Below, piece by piece: positions 25,201 to 32,411 of a stretch of DNA of 34,165 nt. The notes under the pieces were generated by a model that saw nothing but the letters and a program-made list of their open reading frames with translations, was not told the origin of the DNA and searched no databases. The stretch is from Acidobacteriota bacterium. Its GTDB lineage: Bacteria > Acidobacteriota > Blastocatellia > Pyrinomonadales > Pyrinomonadaceae. The position numbers were made by a program, and so were the translations under genes. Location: NCBI GenBank assembly GCA_003223935.1, contig QHXQ01000063.1:1-34165 (forward strand). The letters are read 5' to 3'. The stretch's first letter is position 1. Each line of letters opens with the position of its first letter.

Positions 25201-25732
25201 CCCCGGCGAAGGGCAAGGGGCGACCTTCATCGTAAGACTCCCGTTCATAGCCGTCCGGTTGAATGAGGACGATTTGGAACGCATGGAGCCGACTGTTGAG
25301 GAAGAGGTATCATTCGCTTGCCCCGTGAGCCTCGAAGGTCTACGGGTCCTCGTCGTTGATGACAAGGCTCCTGCGCGGGAGGTCGTCGCTGTGGTATTGG
25401 AACACTGCGGCGCTCGGGTGACGCAAGCTGCCTCCTGCGCTGAGGCGCTTGATGTGATCGGGGGAGATGGTTCTGACAGGCAGCCGGACGTGCTCGTGGC
25501 CGACATCGGGATGCCGGGCGAAGACGGCTACGCGCTGATCCGAAAGGTGCGGGCACTTGATTCACACCGCGGGGGAAAGATTCCCGCCGTGGCGCTGACG
25601 GCGCACGCCAATATCGGTGATCGCGTGCGCGCCCTCTCGGCAGGCTTTCAAGCCTACATATCTAAGCCGGCCGAGCCGACCGAGTTGGTCGTAGTCGTCG
25701 CGAGCCTTACGGGACGAACCGGCGAACTCTGA
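22286..25732 (+). CDS. Hybrid sensor histidine kinase (DUF4118-PAS-PAS-GAF-GAF-HisKA-HATPase-REC)
   Basis: About 1148 residues from the ATG at 22286, with a GAGGGGG sequence upstream; the GTG at 22235 would add only an atypical leader. Order of domains: DUF4118-type membrane region (about 10-110, LLLLAAVILSSWRGGLGPGL), PAS (about 115-225), coiled coil, second PAS (about 285-390, LFESNPHPMWVYDRETL), two GAF domains (about 405-555 and 590-750), HisKA with His774 (ATVSHELRTP), HATPase (about 870-985, GGLGLGLAIVRHLVEMHGG) and a C-terminal receiver with Asp1073 (VADIGMPGEDGY). It is probably a membrane-tethered, multi-signal kinase working with the response regulator 209 nt downstream. The signal is unknown; the divergent redox/carbohydrate block is a candidate target. 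Confidence 0.92.
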   Translation: MVKGTNSTVLRYAVAVSSTALALLLTLLLWRLMEPNRLLLLLAAVILSSWRGGLGPGLLAAFLAVLSDLFFLDLSPSIGFFDNSLRLGLFMLMSLLIGLQSSRRKRAEDVLKQRAGFINQGHDAVISTDLDGYVTSWNRGAERAYGYTAEEALGKHVSIIYPAEDLDFLRRDVIAPLMEKGEHEVEVRARKKSGEDVYVQLSLSLLRDKEHATVGMIGYAVDITERRRAEEALRKAHDELETRVRERTAELSEANLLLQAETDERERAEKVLRESEQSYRLLFESNPHPMWVYDRETLSFLAVNEAAIRYYRYSREEFLAITIKDIRPPEDVPALLEKVSQVTPGINIAAGRHRKKDGTFIDVEIVSHTLTFAGRSAELVLAMDVTERKRAEEELKARARQQAAVAELGQRALSGTDLDALMDEAASLVTRMLGVKYCKILELLPEGDALLLRAGVGWKDGYVGRATVGAGLNSQAGYTLLSSEPVVVEDLSAETRFNGPPLLHEHEVVSGMSVIINDHHRPFGVLGAHTTKRRRFTRDDVNFLQAVANVLAEAIQRRQAEEEHVRFIHEQAARAEAEEARRRMAFLAEASNLLTASLDYRATLKSVARFAVPTLTDYCTVDILDEDGAIHRVEVACADPQKSELAHALQKYPPDFNNLEIPVTKVLHTGKLAFYPAVPDSLLVAGAWDAEHLRILRALGPKSHVVAPLVARGRTLGTISFTLAESDRHYGPADLALIEELAGRAALAVDNARLYEQAQGANRDKDEFLATVSHELRTPLTSMLIWIRMLASGKLDEETSTHALKTLAGNVKSLTQLINDLLDVSRVITGKLRIDARPVKLIPIIEAAIDTIRPAADAKKIEIKPALDPLVRPILGDPDRLQQVLWNLLSNAIKFSPVGGRVEVRLEEAVSDAQITVSDMGQGISPDFLPYVFDHFRQADSSDARAYGGLGLGLAIVRHLVEMHGGTVSAQSPGEGQGATFIVRLPFIAVRLNEDDLERMEPTVEEEVSFACPVSLEGLRVLVVDDKAPAREVVAVVLEHCGARVTQAASCAEALDVIGGDGSDRQPDVLVADIGMPGEDGYALIRKVRALDSHRGGKIPAVALTAHANIGDRVRALSAGFQAYISKPAEPTELVVVVASLTGRTGEL

Positions 25733-25736
25733 ACGC

Positions 25737-25764
25737 ACGCCCGAAATTGATTTTCTGCGGGCGT
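25737..25764 (+). terminator. Hairpin after the kinase gene
   Basis: ACGCCCG at 25737-25743 and CGGGCGT at 25758-25764 form a 7-bp GC-rich stem with a 14-nt loop just after the kinase stop. No U-run follows, so it may only attenuate read-through into the response regulator gene. Confidence 0.35.
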
Positions 25765-25941
25765 TGGATGTAAGTGTAATTACTTATCACGATTAGGTAA
25801 TCATACGCTTGAATGCGTCTGTCCACTCATTTAGTGTAGAAAATGCAATCGCCAACCGCGACGGCGCGTCGAGTTGGGTGTAAAACATAAAGAGCTAATA
25901 CAGCGGGATAGCAAGGCGAGGAAGGGAGGGCGTAAGTCAGC

Positions 25942-26577
25942 ATGTCCAAACGGCTGCTTGTTGTGGATGACGAATCGGACCTGCTGCATGCGGTGACAGT
26001 CTGTCTGCGCGCCGAGGGCTACGAGGTAACGACGGCACAGAGCGGCGCGGAGGCGCTTGTCCGAGTGGCTGAAACACTCCCCGACTTGGTGATTAGCGAC
26101 ATCCGCATGCCCGGCATGGACGGATTTACACTGGCGCGCCACCTTCGCGCGTCCCCGCGCGCCGACCTCATTCCGATTATCTTCCTGACGGCGAAAGATA
26201 AAACATCCGACCGCATCGAGGGCTTCCGCTCCGGCGTGGATGCCTACCTGACAAAACCCTTCGAGCCGGATGAACTGCTCGCCGTCGTCGCTAACATCCT
26301 CAATCGCGTCGAGCGGACTCATGCCGAGATCGCACAACTCGTCGGCGAGCGCGCTATTGTTGACGAGTCGTCGTTCCAAGATGAGGAGTTGACCGATGCC
26401 GAGGAGCGCGTCGCGGCGGCGGTGGCGCGCGGCTTCAGCAATAAGCAGATCGCCGCCGAACTGAAGATCAGTGTCAGGACAGTGGAGAACCACATCAGTC
26501 ACATCCTCGCCAAGAAGAGGTTCGGCAACCGCGTCGAGATCGCACGCTACGTCTTCGAGCAACAGCGATCCGGCTAA
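25942..26577 (+). CDS. LuxR/NarL-type response regulator
   Basis: 211 residues. An N-terminal receiver (1-120) has acidic Asp9/Asp10, the phosphoacceptor Asp53 (VISDIRMPGMDGF), Thr83 and Lys105 (LTKPFEP). After a linker, a LuxR-type helix-turn-helix fills about 148-205 (LTDAEERVAAAVARGFSNKQ and IAAELKISVRTVENHISHIL). The ATG at 25942 has GGGAGGG some 12 nt upstream. The domain layout makes it a DNA-binding output regulator, and the preceding hybrid kinase is the natural partner, via its own receiver or directly. Target promoters are unknown. Confidence 0.92.
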   Translation: MSKRLLVVDDESDLLHAVTVCLRAEGYEVTTAQSGAEALVRVAETLPDLVISDIRMPGMDGFTLARHLRASPRADLIPIIFLTAKDKTSDRIEGFRSGVDAYLTKPFEPDELLAVVANILNRVERTHAEIAQLVGERAIVDESSFQDEELTDAEERVAAAVARGFSNKQIAAELKISVRTVENHISHILAKKRFGNRVEIARYVFEQQRSG

Positions 26578-26586
26578 TACACCACC

Positions 26587-27022
26587 GCATCTGTTCCCAG
26601 CGCCGGAAAAGCAAAGGAAAATGTACGCGAAGCTGATGCGGGCGTTGGCGGACGATGACGACATGCTCGCCACCCGCCTCGAGGCGGATTGCAAACGACT
26701 GGCTGAGGAGATCAAAGCTTACCAGAACGTAACGGGTCAGCTAGAGGCGAAACTCGCGGCAAAGGAACGCACCGCCGAGATAGCGCGTGAATTCGCGGGC
26801 TACTGCCGCAAAGTCAGCGACGCATTCGACACCGTTGACATTCCGTTCGAACGCAAGGTGCAGATGCTCTCGGCGGTGCGTGTCAAAGTTTTCGCTCACT
26901 CAAACGGCACCCTCAAGCTTAGAACCAATTTGGGTGCCCACGTCGAAGTAGCCTCCCCTAAAAGTTTAGACGTAGCCCGAATTGGAACTGGCGTGGATCG
27001 AAGGCGGCGGTCGGTTGGCTGA
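26587..27022 (+). pseudogene. C-terminal remnant resembling a large serine recombinase
   Basis: The frame from 26587 has no credible start of its own; the first ATG is at 26621. The decoded product has a coiled-coil stretch (ATRLEADCKRLAEEIKAYQN, QLEAKLAAKERTAEIAREFA) followed by GYCRKVSDAFDTVDIPFERK and a basic strand region (VRVKVFAHSNGTLKLRTN). This coiled coil plus 'FC-x-R-V' helix and beta end recalls the C-terminus of large serine recombinases. The N-terminal catalytic domain and zinc ribbon are missing. The recognisable part stops at about 26955, just where the stop of the convergent TonB receptor gene lies; the frame then runs on antisense to that gene to 27022. The assignment is by pattern only. 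Confidence 0.42.
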
Positions 27023-30000
27023 AGAAGCGACCTGAACCGGCGCGCTGGTGAAAGGTGTTGACGACGTCGAAGAACGGATTGGCGGCCGCTTCGTTGAAGC
27101 GGTTGAAGAGATTGAAGCCTTCGGCGATCACGTCGAGGTTCAGATGCTCGCCGAAGCGCACACGGCGTGTGACGCGCAGGTCGAGCGAGGTGTAGCGGTG
27201 CGTGATGCCACTGTTGCGCCCCAAAGAGCCGGTGGCGAATTGACCGTTGACGATGAGCGGCGTGCAACCGGGCGCGCCGGGGGCGCACAGCGTCCCGTCG
27301 GGCAAGACGCTCGGCCGGTCGGTCTGGTTCGACTGATCGTTGTTCGTGTCGAGGTTGGTCAGAATGTTGAAGGGCCGCCCCGAAGAGATTTCAAAGATCG
27401 GCGCGACGACGAAGTCGGACAGGAAGCGATGGAGGCCATCGCCCTTGTGCCAATCGTCGGGCGCGGCGAGCACGCCACTGAAGACGAAGCGGTGGCGCTG
27501 ATCAAACAGCGAGTTGGCGCGCTCGGCGCGGAAGTTGCGGTTGTCTTGCGGGAGCAAGAGCGTCTGCAAGTCTGACGAATCGTCAATCGCATGCGACCAA
27601 GTGTAACTGGCTAAGAACAGGAAGTTGTGCGAAAAGCGTTTGCGCACCTCGAAGTTAGCGGCGTTGTAGTTTGAGTTGCCGTCCGAGACCTGCGCGTCAA
27701 TCGAGCCGAAGGGCGAGATGACGCCGGGCGTGCGCAGCGTGCCCACGAGTTGCGAATTCAAGACGGCGGGCGTGACCAGTCCGCCCGAGGCAGCTTGCGC
27801 AAGGAAATAGTTTGGCGCGTTCGGACGGAAGAAGTTAGCAATCGCGGGCGAGATGACGCGCCCGCGCGGCCCCTGCACGATGATGCCGGGCAGAATGACG
27901 ATGAAGGTCTCGCCCGTGATCGGATTAGCAAAGGTCGAGCCGGGCGCGGTCGTCGGGAATAAGCCAGAGCTAACGAGCAGAGCTTCTGTCGTGTTCGTCG
28001 GCGCGCGGTTGGCGTAGCGGATGAAGTTCGCAATCTGTAACTCGGTCTGCGGCGCGTTGATGTCGAGCGGATGCGGCAAGTGGTGCGCGCCGACGAACAG
28101 GTAACTTGCCGTGAACGACATGTCCCTAGTTAACTGATGCTCGACGGTCACGTTCGCCTGATTCGCGTAGGCGTACTCAAAATTTTTCGTCACCGGCAGC
28201 GTGAACGGCAGCACGGGGCCGAAGCCGGGGAAGGTTTGATCGTTGAAACGCTGCCGGCCGAATTGATAGTCAGCGCCAGCGGCCACACCCGGCGTGCGGA
28301 AGCCCGGCGGGCAGACGGGCGAGCCTTGCCCGGTGCAGACCGTGCCTTGAAAAGCCTGCACGGCATTCAGGAGCGCGGTCGGCGCAGGGCTGCCGGAGAT
28401 GAGCACGTCCTGTTGTTGCTGCGCGGCATCGGCAATGTCAGAGTTGAAGGCGATAGCAAGGAGCGGATGATCGTAGAACAGACCGTAAGAGGCGCGGAAG
28501 ACCGTCTTGCCGTCGCCGCGTAAGTCATACGCGACGCCGAGGCGCGGCGCAAAGTTGTTCTTATCGCGCGGGAAGCCCTGCTGCACGCCGACCGCGTCCT
28601 GCGCCGCTTGAATGTCTGCGGCCGAGAGCGCGATGCCGGAGAGCGGATCGGTGAAGCCGACGGGCGTGACCTGTTTCGTCAACTCGACATCGTAGCGGAT
28701 GCCGTAGTTGAGCGTCACGTTCTTACGCAGCTTCCAAGAGTCCTGCGCGAACCAAGCGAGCGGGCGATTGTTGATCGAACTGCCGGGATTGCCGAAGCCT
28801 TGAATGAAGTTGCCGGGAAAGCCCAGCCCGTACTGTTGCACCGGCGTGAAGTCGGGCGGCGCGAGCGGGCCGACGGTCGGGAACGCGGCGAGGGTCGTGG
28901 CGGTCAGGCCGCCGAAGTTGTAGAGACCGGCAAAGTTCAATTGGAAGAGCGCGCTCACACTGATGAAGTTCGCGTCGCCGCCGAACTTGAAGGTGTGCGT
29001 GCCGCGCACCCAAGTGACGTTGTCGGTGAACTGGTAGCGATTCTCCGTGCGGATGACGGGCGAGAAGAGTTCGCGCCCGAAGAAGGCCGTGCCGGAGATG
29101 TTGGCGGCCACCGCGTCGCCGTTCTCGGAACGGAAGGTCGCGCGTCGTTGCCCGAAGTTGAAGCGCCCTTCGTTGACCACCGTGCTCGACAGAGTTGAGT
29201 TGAGCGTGGCGACGAACGTAGCATCGCGTAAGGTCTGGATGCCGAGCCGCGAGAAGTCGTTTTGGCCGAGCGATTGATTCTGCGATTCAACCTGAATGCC
29301 GCTTATAGTCGAAGGGTTGTAGCTGAAGCGTAGCGTCAGTTGGTGCTTGTCCGTGATCTGATGATCGAGGCGCGCCGAATTGAAGGTCGTGGACTCTGAG
29401 ATCGGAAAGACCGGCGCGAGTTGCAGCAGCGGCCGGAAAGCGATGGGCTGCCCGGCCGAGTTGAAAGTGATCGGCACGGGCGCGCCTGACAGGAAGAAGC
29501 GCGAGCCGACGACCTGACCCGCAGGGATCGCGCCGCCCGCACTGATGAGCGAGTTCGCGCCCGTGAGCGCCGTGTTGCCGCCGCTCGCCGCAAGATACGC
29601 ATACTGCACGGCCGCGTTAGCGAGCGCCTGCCCTTGCGCGACTTGTCCCGCGCCGATGAGCGTGGCGGCTTGCGTGAGCAAGCCGCTCACGTATGTGCTC
29701 TGCGCCGGAGTGATGTTGCTGAACGTCTGCGTGAAGGGCAAGAAGGGCGCGCCGATGGTGACGCTGCCGTTGAGGCCGGCGCGCACGTTGCTCGTGAAGA
29801 AGCCGGTCTCTTGGCGGCGGTGCTGCTCGAAAGCGAGGAAGAAGCGCGTGCGTTCGCCGTCGAGCGGCCCGCCCAAGGTCGCGCCGTATTGTGCGCGGGT
29901 GAACGGCGGTTTCTTGTTCGGATCGTTATCAATGATCGGCGCAAACGCATTGCGCGACTGAAAACTCTTGTGCCGGACAAACCCGAAGATGTCGCCGCGT

Positions 30001-30785
30001 AAATCCTTCGTGCCTGACTTGGTGACGACGTTCACGACGCCGCCCGACGTGCGCCCGAACTCCGGCGCGTAAGAGTTGGTCACGACCTGAAACTCTTGCA
30101 CCGCTTCTTGCGAGACCGTGCTGCGCGAAGCGTTCACAGAGTTGTCTGTGTTGTCCGCGCCGTCAACTTGCACGAGATTTGAGCGCCCGCGTTGACCGCC
30201 GAAGTTGAGGCCGGTCGTCGGCGCAGGGCCGACCGGCCGCCCGTTGTCGCGCGTGACCTCTGAAGTGGTCAAGGCGAAGTTGATGTAGTTGCGTTCGTTG
30301 ATCGGCAGGTTCTCGATGCGCCGTTGATCAATGGTGGTCGAGACGTTGGTGCGCGACGTTTCGACGATCTGCGTGGTCGCGTCCGAGACCGTGACCACGT
30401 CGTTGATCGTGCCGACCTCAAGCGCCACCGGTAAGTCGGCGGTCTGGCCGACTGTGAGCGTCACCGATGGGACGCTCGCCTTTTTGAAATTGGCGGCGGC
30501 TGGCGCTTCGACCGTGACTTCATACTCGCCGGGTGGCAAGGCCGTGAGGCGATAGTAACCATCATCGTTCGTATTCGCAGACTTCGTCGCACCCGTGGCC
30601 TTGTTGGTCGCCGTGACGGTCGCGTTCTGCACGACCGCGCCGTTGGGGTCGCGCACGTAACCTTGCAAGTCTGAAGCGTTCGACTGTGCCTGTGGGAGTG
30701 CAAGCGTGGCGCAGCAGGCGATGAACGACAAGACGAGCGCCAATCGGGTTACGACGGCGCGCAAGCGCAGACGAGATGCACACAT
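26958..30785 (-). CDS. Oar-like TonB-dependent receptor with N-terminal carboxypeptidase-regulatory domain
   Basis: 1275 residues from the ATG at 30785, with AGAGG 4 nt upstream (a start 39 nt earlier is less likely). A signal peptide (about 1-33, RLALVLSFIACCATLALPQA) precedes a CarboxypepD_reg beta-sandwich (about 40-125, LQGYVRDPNGAVVQNATVTA), a plug-like region (about 140-260, ENLPINERNYINFALTTSEV, EFQVVTNSYAPEFGRTSGG, VNVVTKSGTK) and a long outer-membrane barrel ending in the aromatic FGLRLNF. These receptors are abundant in Acidobacteriota and related to myxobacterial Oar; the ligand is unknown, often assumed to be a glycan or peptide. I saw no TonB box with confidence. The upstream 281 nt contain no evident gene and presumably hold its promoter. 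Confidence 0.9.
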   Translation of the reverse strand: MCASRLRLRAVVTRLALVLSFIACCATLALPQAQSNASDLQGYVRDPNGAVVQNATVTATNKATGATKSANTNDDGYYRLTALPPGEYEVTVEAPAAANFKKASVPSVTLTVGQTADLPVALEVGTINDVVTVSDATTQIVETSRTNVSTTIDQRRIENLPINERNYINFALTTSEVTRDNGRPVGPAPTTGLNFGGQRGRSNLVQVDGADNTDNSVNASRSTVSQEAVQEFQVVTNSYAPEFGRTSGGVVNVVTKSGTKDLRGDIFGFVRHKSFQSRNAFAPIIDNDPNKKPPFTRAQYGATLGGPLDGERTRFFLAFEQHRRQETGFFTSNVRAGLNGSVTIGAPFLPFTQTFSNITPAQSTYVSGLLTQAATLIGAGQVAQGQALANAAVQYAYLAASGGNTALTGANSLISAGGAIPAGQVVGSRFFLSGAPVPITFNSAGQPIAFRPLLQLAPVFPISESTTFNSARLDHQITDKHQLTLRFSYNPSTISGIQVESQNQSLGQNDFSRLGIQTLRDATFVATLNSTLSSTVVNEGRFNFGQRRATFRSENGDAVAANISGTAFFGRELFSPVIRTENRYQFTDNVTWVRGTHTFKFGGDANFISVSALFQLNFAGLYNFGGLTATTLAAFPTVGPLAPPDFTPVQQYGLGFPGNFIQGFGNPGSSINNRPLAWFAQDSWKLRKNVTLNYGIRYDVELTKQVTPVGFTDPLSGIALSAADIQAAQDAVGVQQGFPRDKNNFAPRLGVAYDLRGDGKTVFRASYGLFYDHPLLAIAFNSDIADAAQQQQDVLISGSPAPTALLNAVQAFQGTVCTGQGSPVCPPGFRTPGVAAGADYQFGRQRFNDQTFPGFGPVLPFTLPVTKNFEYAYANQANVTVEHQLTRDMSFTASYLFVGAHHLPHPLDINAPQTELQIANFIRYANRAPTNTTEALLVSSGLFPTTAPGSTFANPITGETFIVILPGIIVQGPRGRVISPAIANFFRPNAPNYFLAQAASGGLVTPAVLNSQLVGTLRTPGVISPFGSIDAQVSDGNSNYNAANFEVRKRFSHNFLFLASYTWSHAIDDSSDLQTLLLPQDNRNFRAERANSLFDQRHRFVFSGVLAAPDDWHKGDGLHRFLSDFVVAPIFEISSGRPFNILTNLDTNNDQSNQTDRPSVLPDGTLCAPGAPGCTPLIVNGQFATGSLGRNSGITHRYTSLDLRVTRRVRFGEHLNLDVIAEGFNLFNRFNEAAANPFFDVVNTFHQRAGSGRFFSQPTAAFDPRQFQFGLRLNF

Positions 30786-31066
30786 GATTCCTCTTCTCCT
30801 CGAAGCTAGAATTTTCAGAGTCAAACTGTGACAGCGGACGCGAGAGAATTATTCGTCCAAAGGAGCTGCGGCGCAGGCGGGCGCGGGCGCGGGGCTGTCC
30901 CGCGCATCGTTGAAACCACTGATGGGCGGGCGCGCGACGACCGCATGCGCCGGAAGTAATTCAAAAACCGCGCCGACGTTGTACCCTAAAACACGCGCGC
31001 GTGGCAAGAACATTTCAATTATCGGCGGGCGCTGCTGCGCGACAGGGCGCGGCAGTTGCGGGCGGT

Positions 31067-31707
31067 TCAGGCACCCGGCCCGAATCTGAGCCGGTACTCG
31101 ACGGAGTTCATAAAACCGTTGATCATCGTGCGGGCATCGGTCGGGTGTGCGTTCAAGTAGCTCAACCAGTTTTGATAACCGCTCTCTTCCGGCTCGCGGC
31201 GCAAGTAACCGTAATACTGCATCCCGACGAACGCGCCGTTAGACGCGCGCGCATCAACCTCGCGGCTCTCGACGATGGCGCGCAAGACCTATGCGCGCGT
31301 CAGATGTTGTGCCCCGCTCGCATTCAAGCGGTTGATTAGCTCGCTGCTTGTGAGCGTCACCATGCTCGCGCCTTCAGGGTTGGCCGGATCGGGCGTCGTG
31401 ATCGAGTTCAGACTGTAGCGATTCATCAACGTGTGGACATACCCATCGTTCGTCAGAGGATCGTAGCTGGTTCTGAACTCAGGGCGCAGCGCCCAATTGC
31501 GAGTGAAGGCGGCGCGCTTGTCGTAAGCCTCCTGCGCGGTTTGGCCCGCGACCGAGTGCATGTCGGCTGTGATCTCGTCGTAGTGCGGGCGGCGGTGAGC
31601 GGGCGCACCGCCGCCGCCGCCGGTTGCGCGGGCAACAGATAAGCCGACAACAGCGCCGTCACCGAGACGACAACGAAAGCGGGGCCGGCGTTCTTCCGTT
31701 TGCGCAT
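31067..31707 (-). pseudogene. Broken DUF4214-type secreted protein gene
   Basis: From the ATG at 31707 the frame encodes a signal peptide (KNAGPAFVVVSVTALLSAYL) that is lost at a GCG-repeat near 31610-31625, where a shift to another frame restores homology (PHYDEITADMHSVAGQTAQE, then LRPEFRTSYDPLTNDGYV). That frame meets a TAG codon at 31289-31291, and the same frame continues with VLRAIVESREVDARASNGAF, FVGMQYYGYLRREPEESGYQ and MINGFMNSVEYRLRFG to a TGA at 31067. The latter blocks match the DUF4214 family of extracellular repeats seen in Acidobacteriota. The amber codon lies where relatives as I recall them have Gln, so a CAG-to-TAG change is likely. The gene is unlikely to be functional unless the shifts are sequencing errors. 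Confidence 0.75.
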
Positions 31708-31710
31708 GCT

Positions 31711-32411
31711 CAACTTCTCACATCGGATGGCATCACCGGAAGCATCATCAATAGCCTGTCGCAGTTGCCGCAACTGCGCGTCATGGCGCGCAGCACGGTC
31801 TTTCATTACAAAGGGCGCAGCATCACACACGCGCAAAACCTTGAGCCGCTCTCGCTCCCGATCAAAGCGGGCTTGGGCTGGCATTACTATCTCACGCGCC
31901 GCTACGACGAGGCCATCAACGAATATCGTCAGACGCTCGACATGGAGCAGAACTTTTATCTCGCGCGCTTCCTGCTCGCTATGGCTTATGTGCAAGTCTC
32001 GATGTACGACGCGGCGCTCGTCGAATATCAGCGCGCCAACGAACTGGTCGGCGGTAGTCCGCCGATGCTTGCAGGGATGGGGTACGTCTATGCGAAGTTG
32101 GGGCAGGTTGAGCGCGCGCAACAAGTCTTGTCTGAATTACATCAACTCGCGCAGCAGCGTTATGTCTCGCCCTATTACATCGCCGTCATCTACACGGCGC
32201 TCGGCGACCGGGCGCAAGCCTTCGCTTGGCTCGTTGGCTCGAACGCGCCTGCGCCAATCAATCCGAAGGCTTGGTCTGGGCCGCGCTCGATCCGATGCTC
32301 GATAGCCTGCGCACCGAACCGCAGTTCACAGACATCCTGCGGCGCGTCGGGTTGACGGACGCAACCCACGCCGCCAGCGCCCTCAATGCTCACCTAACTC
32401 CGTTGGCTTAA
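31711..32411 (+). pseudogene. Internally deleted remnant of a regulator/TPR protein
   Basis: No start codon fits; readable homology begins at about 31714 (LTSDGITGSIINSLSQLPQL, VMARSTVFHYKG), the adenylyl-cyclase-like segment found between the winged helix and TPR repeats in CadC-like proteins of Acidobacteriota. It jumps directly to THAQNLEPLSLPIKAGLGWH, which in relatives lies a few hundred residues further on, so the middle of the gene is missing. TPR-like helices follow (YDEAINEYRQTLDMEQNFYL, YDAALVEYQRANELVGGSPP, SPYYIAVIYTALGDRAQAFA). At 32226-32241 an 8-bp duplication breaks the frame; the sequel NQSEGLVWAALDPMLDSLRT and FTDILRRVGL is read in another frame to TAA at 32409. It overlaps the end of the FAD oxidoreductase gene on the other strand. 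Confidence 0.75.
32226..32241 (+). repeat. 8-bp tandem duplication disrupting the TPR remnant
   Basis: TTGGCTCG occurs twice in tandem (32226-32233 and 32234-32241). Removing one copy restores a continuous reading FAWLERACANQSEG typical of the family, so the duplication explains the frameshift exactly. Confidence 0.85.

Noticed and set aside
25779..25805. Imperfect dyad around TAATTAC/GTAATCA before the response regulator gene
   Set aside because: Short AT-rich dyad with a mismatch; no second copy in the divergent promoter region was found to support an operator.
31453..32124. A 223-residue minus-strand frame spanning both pseudogenes
   Set aside because: Only its middle part (from the ATG at 31707) gives a meaningful signal peptide, which belongs to the broken DUF4214 gene; the rest is antisense to the TPR remnant.
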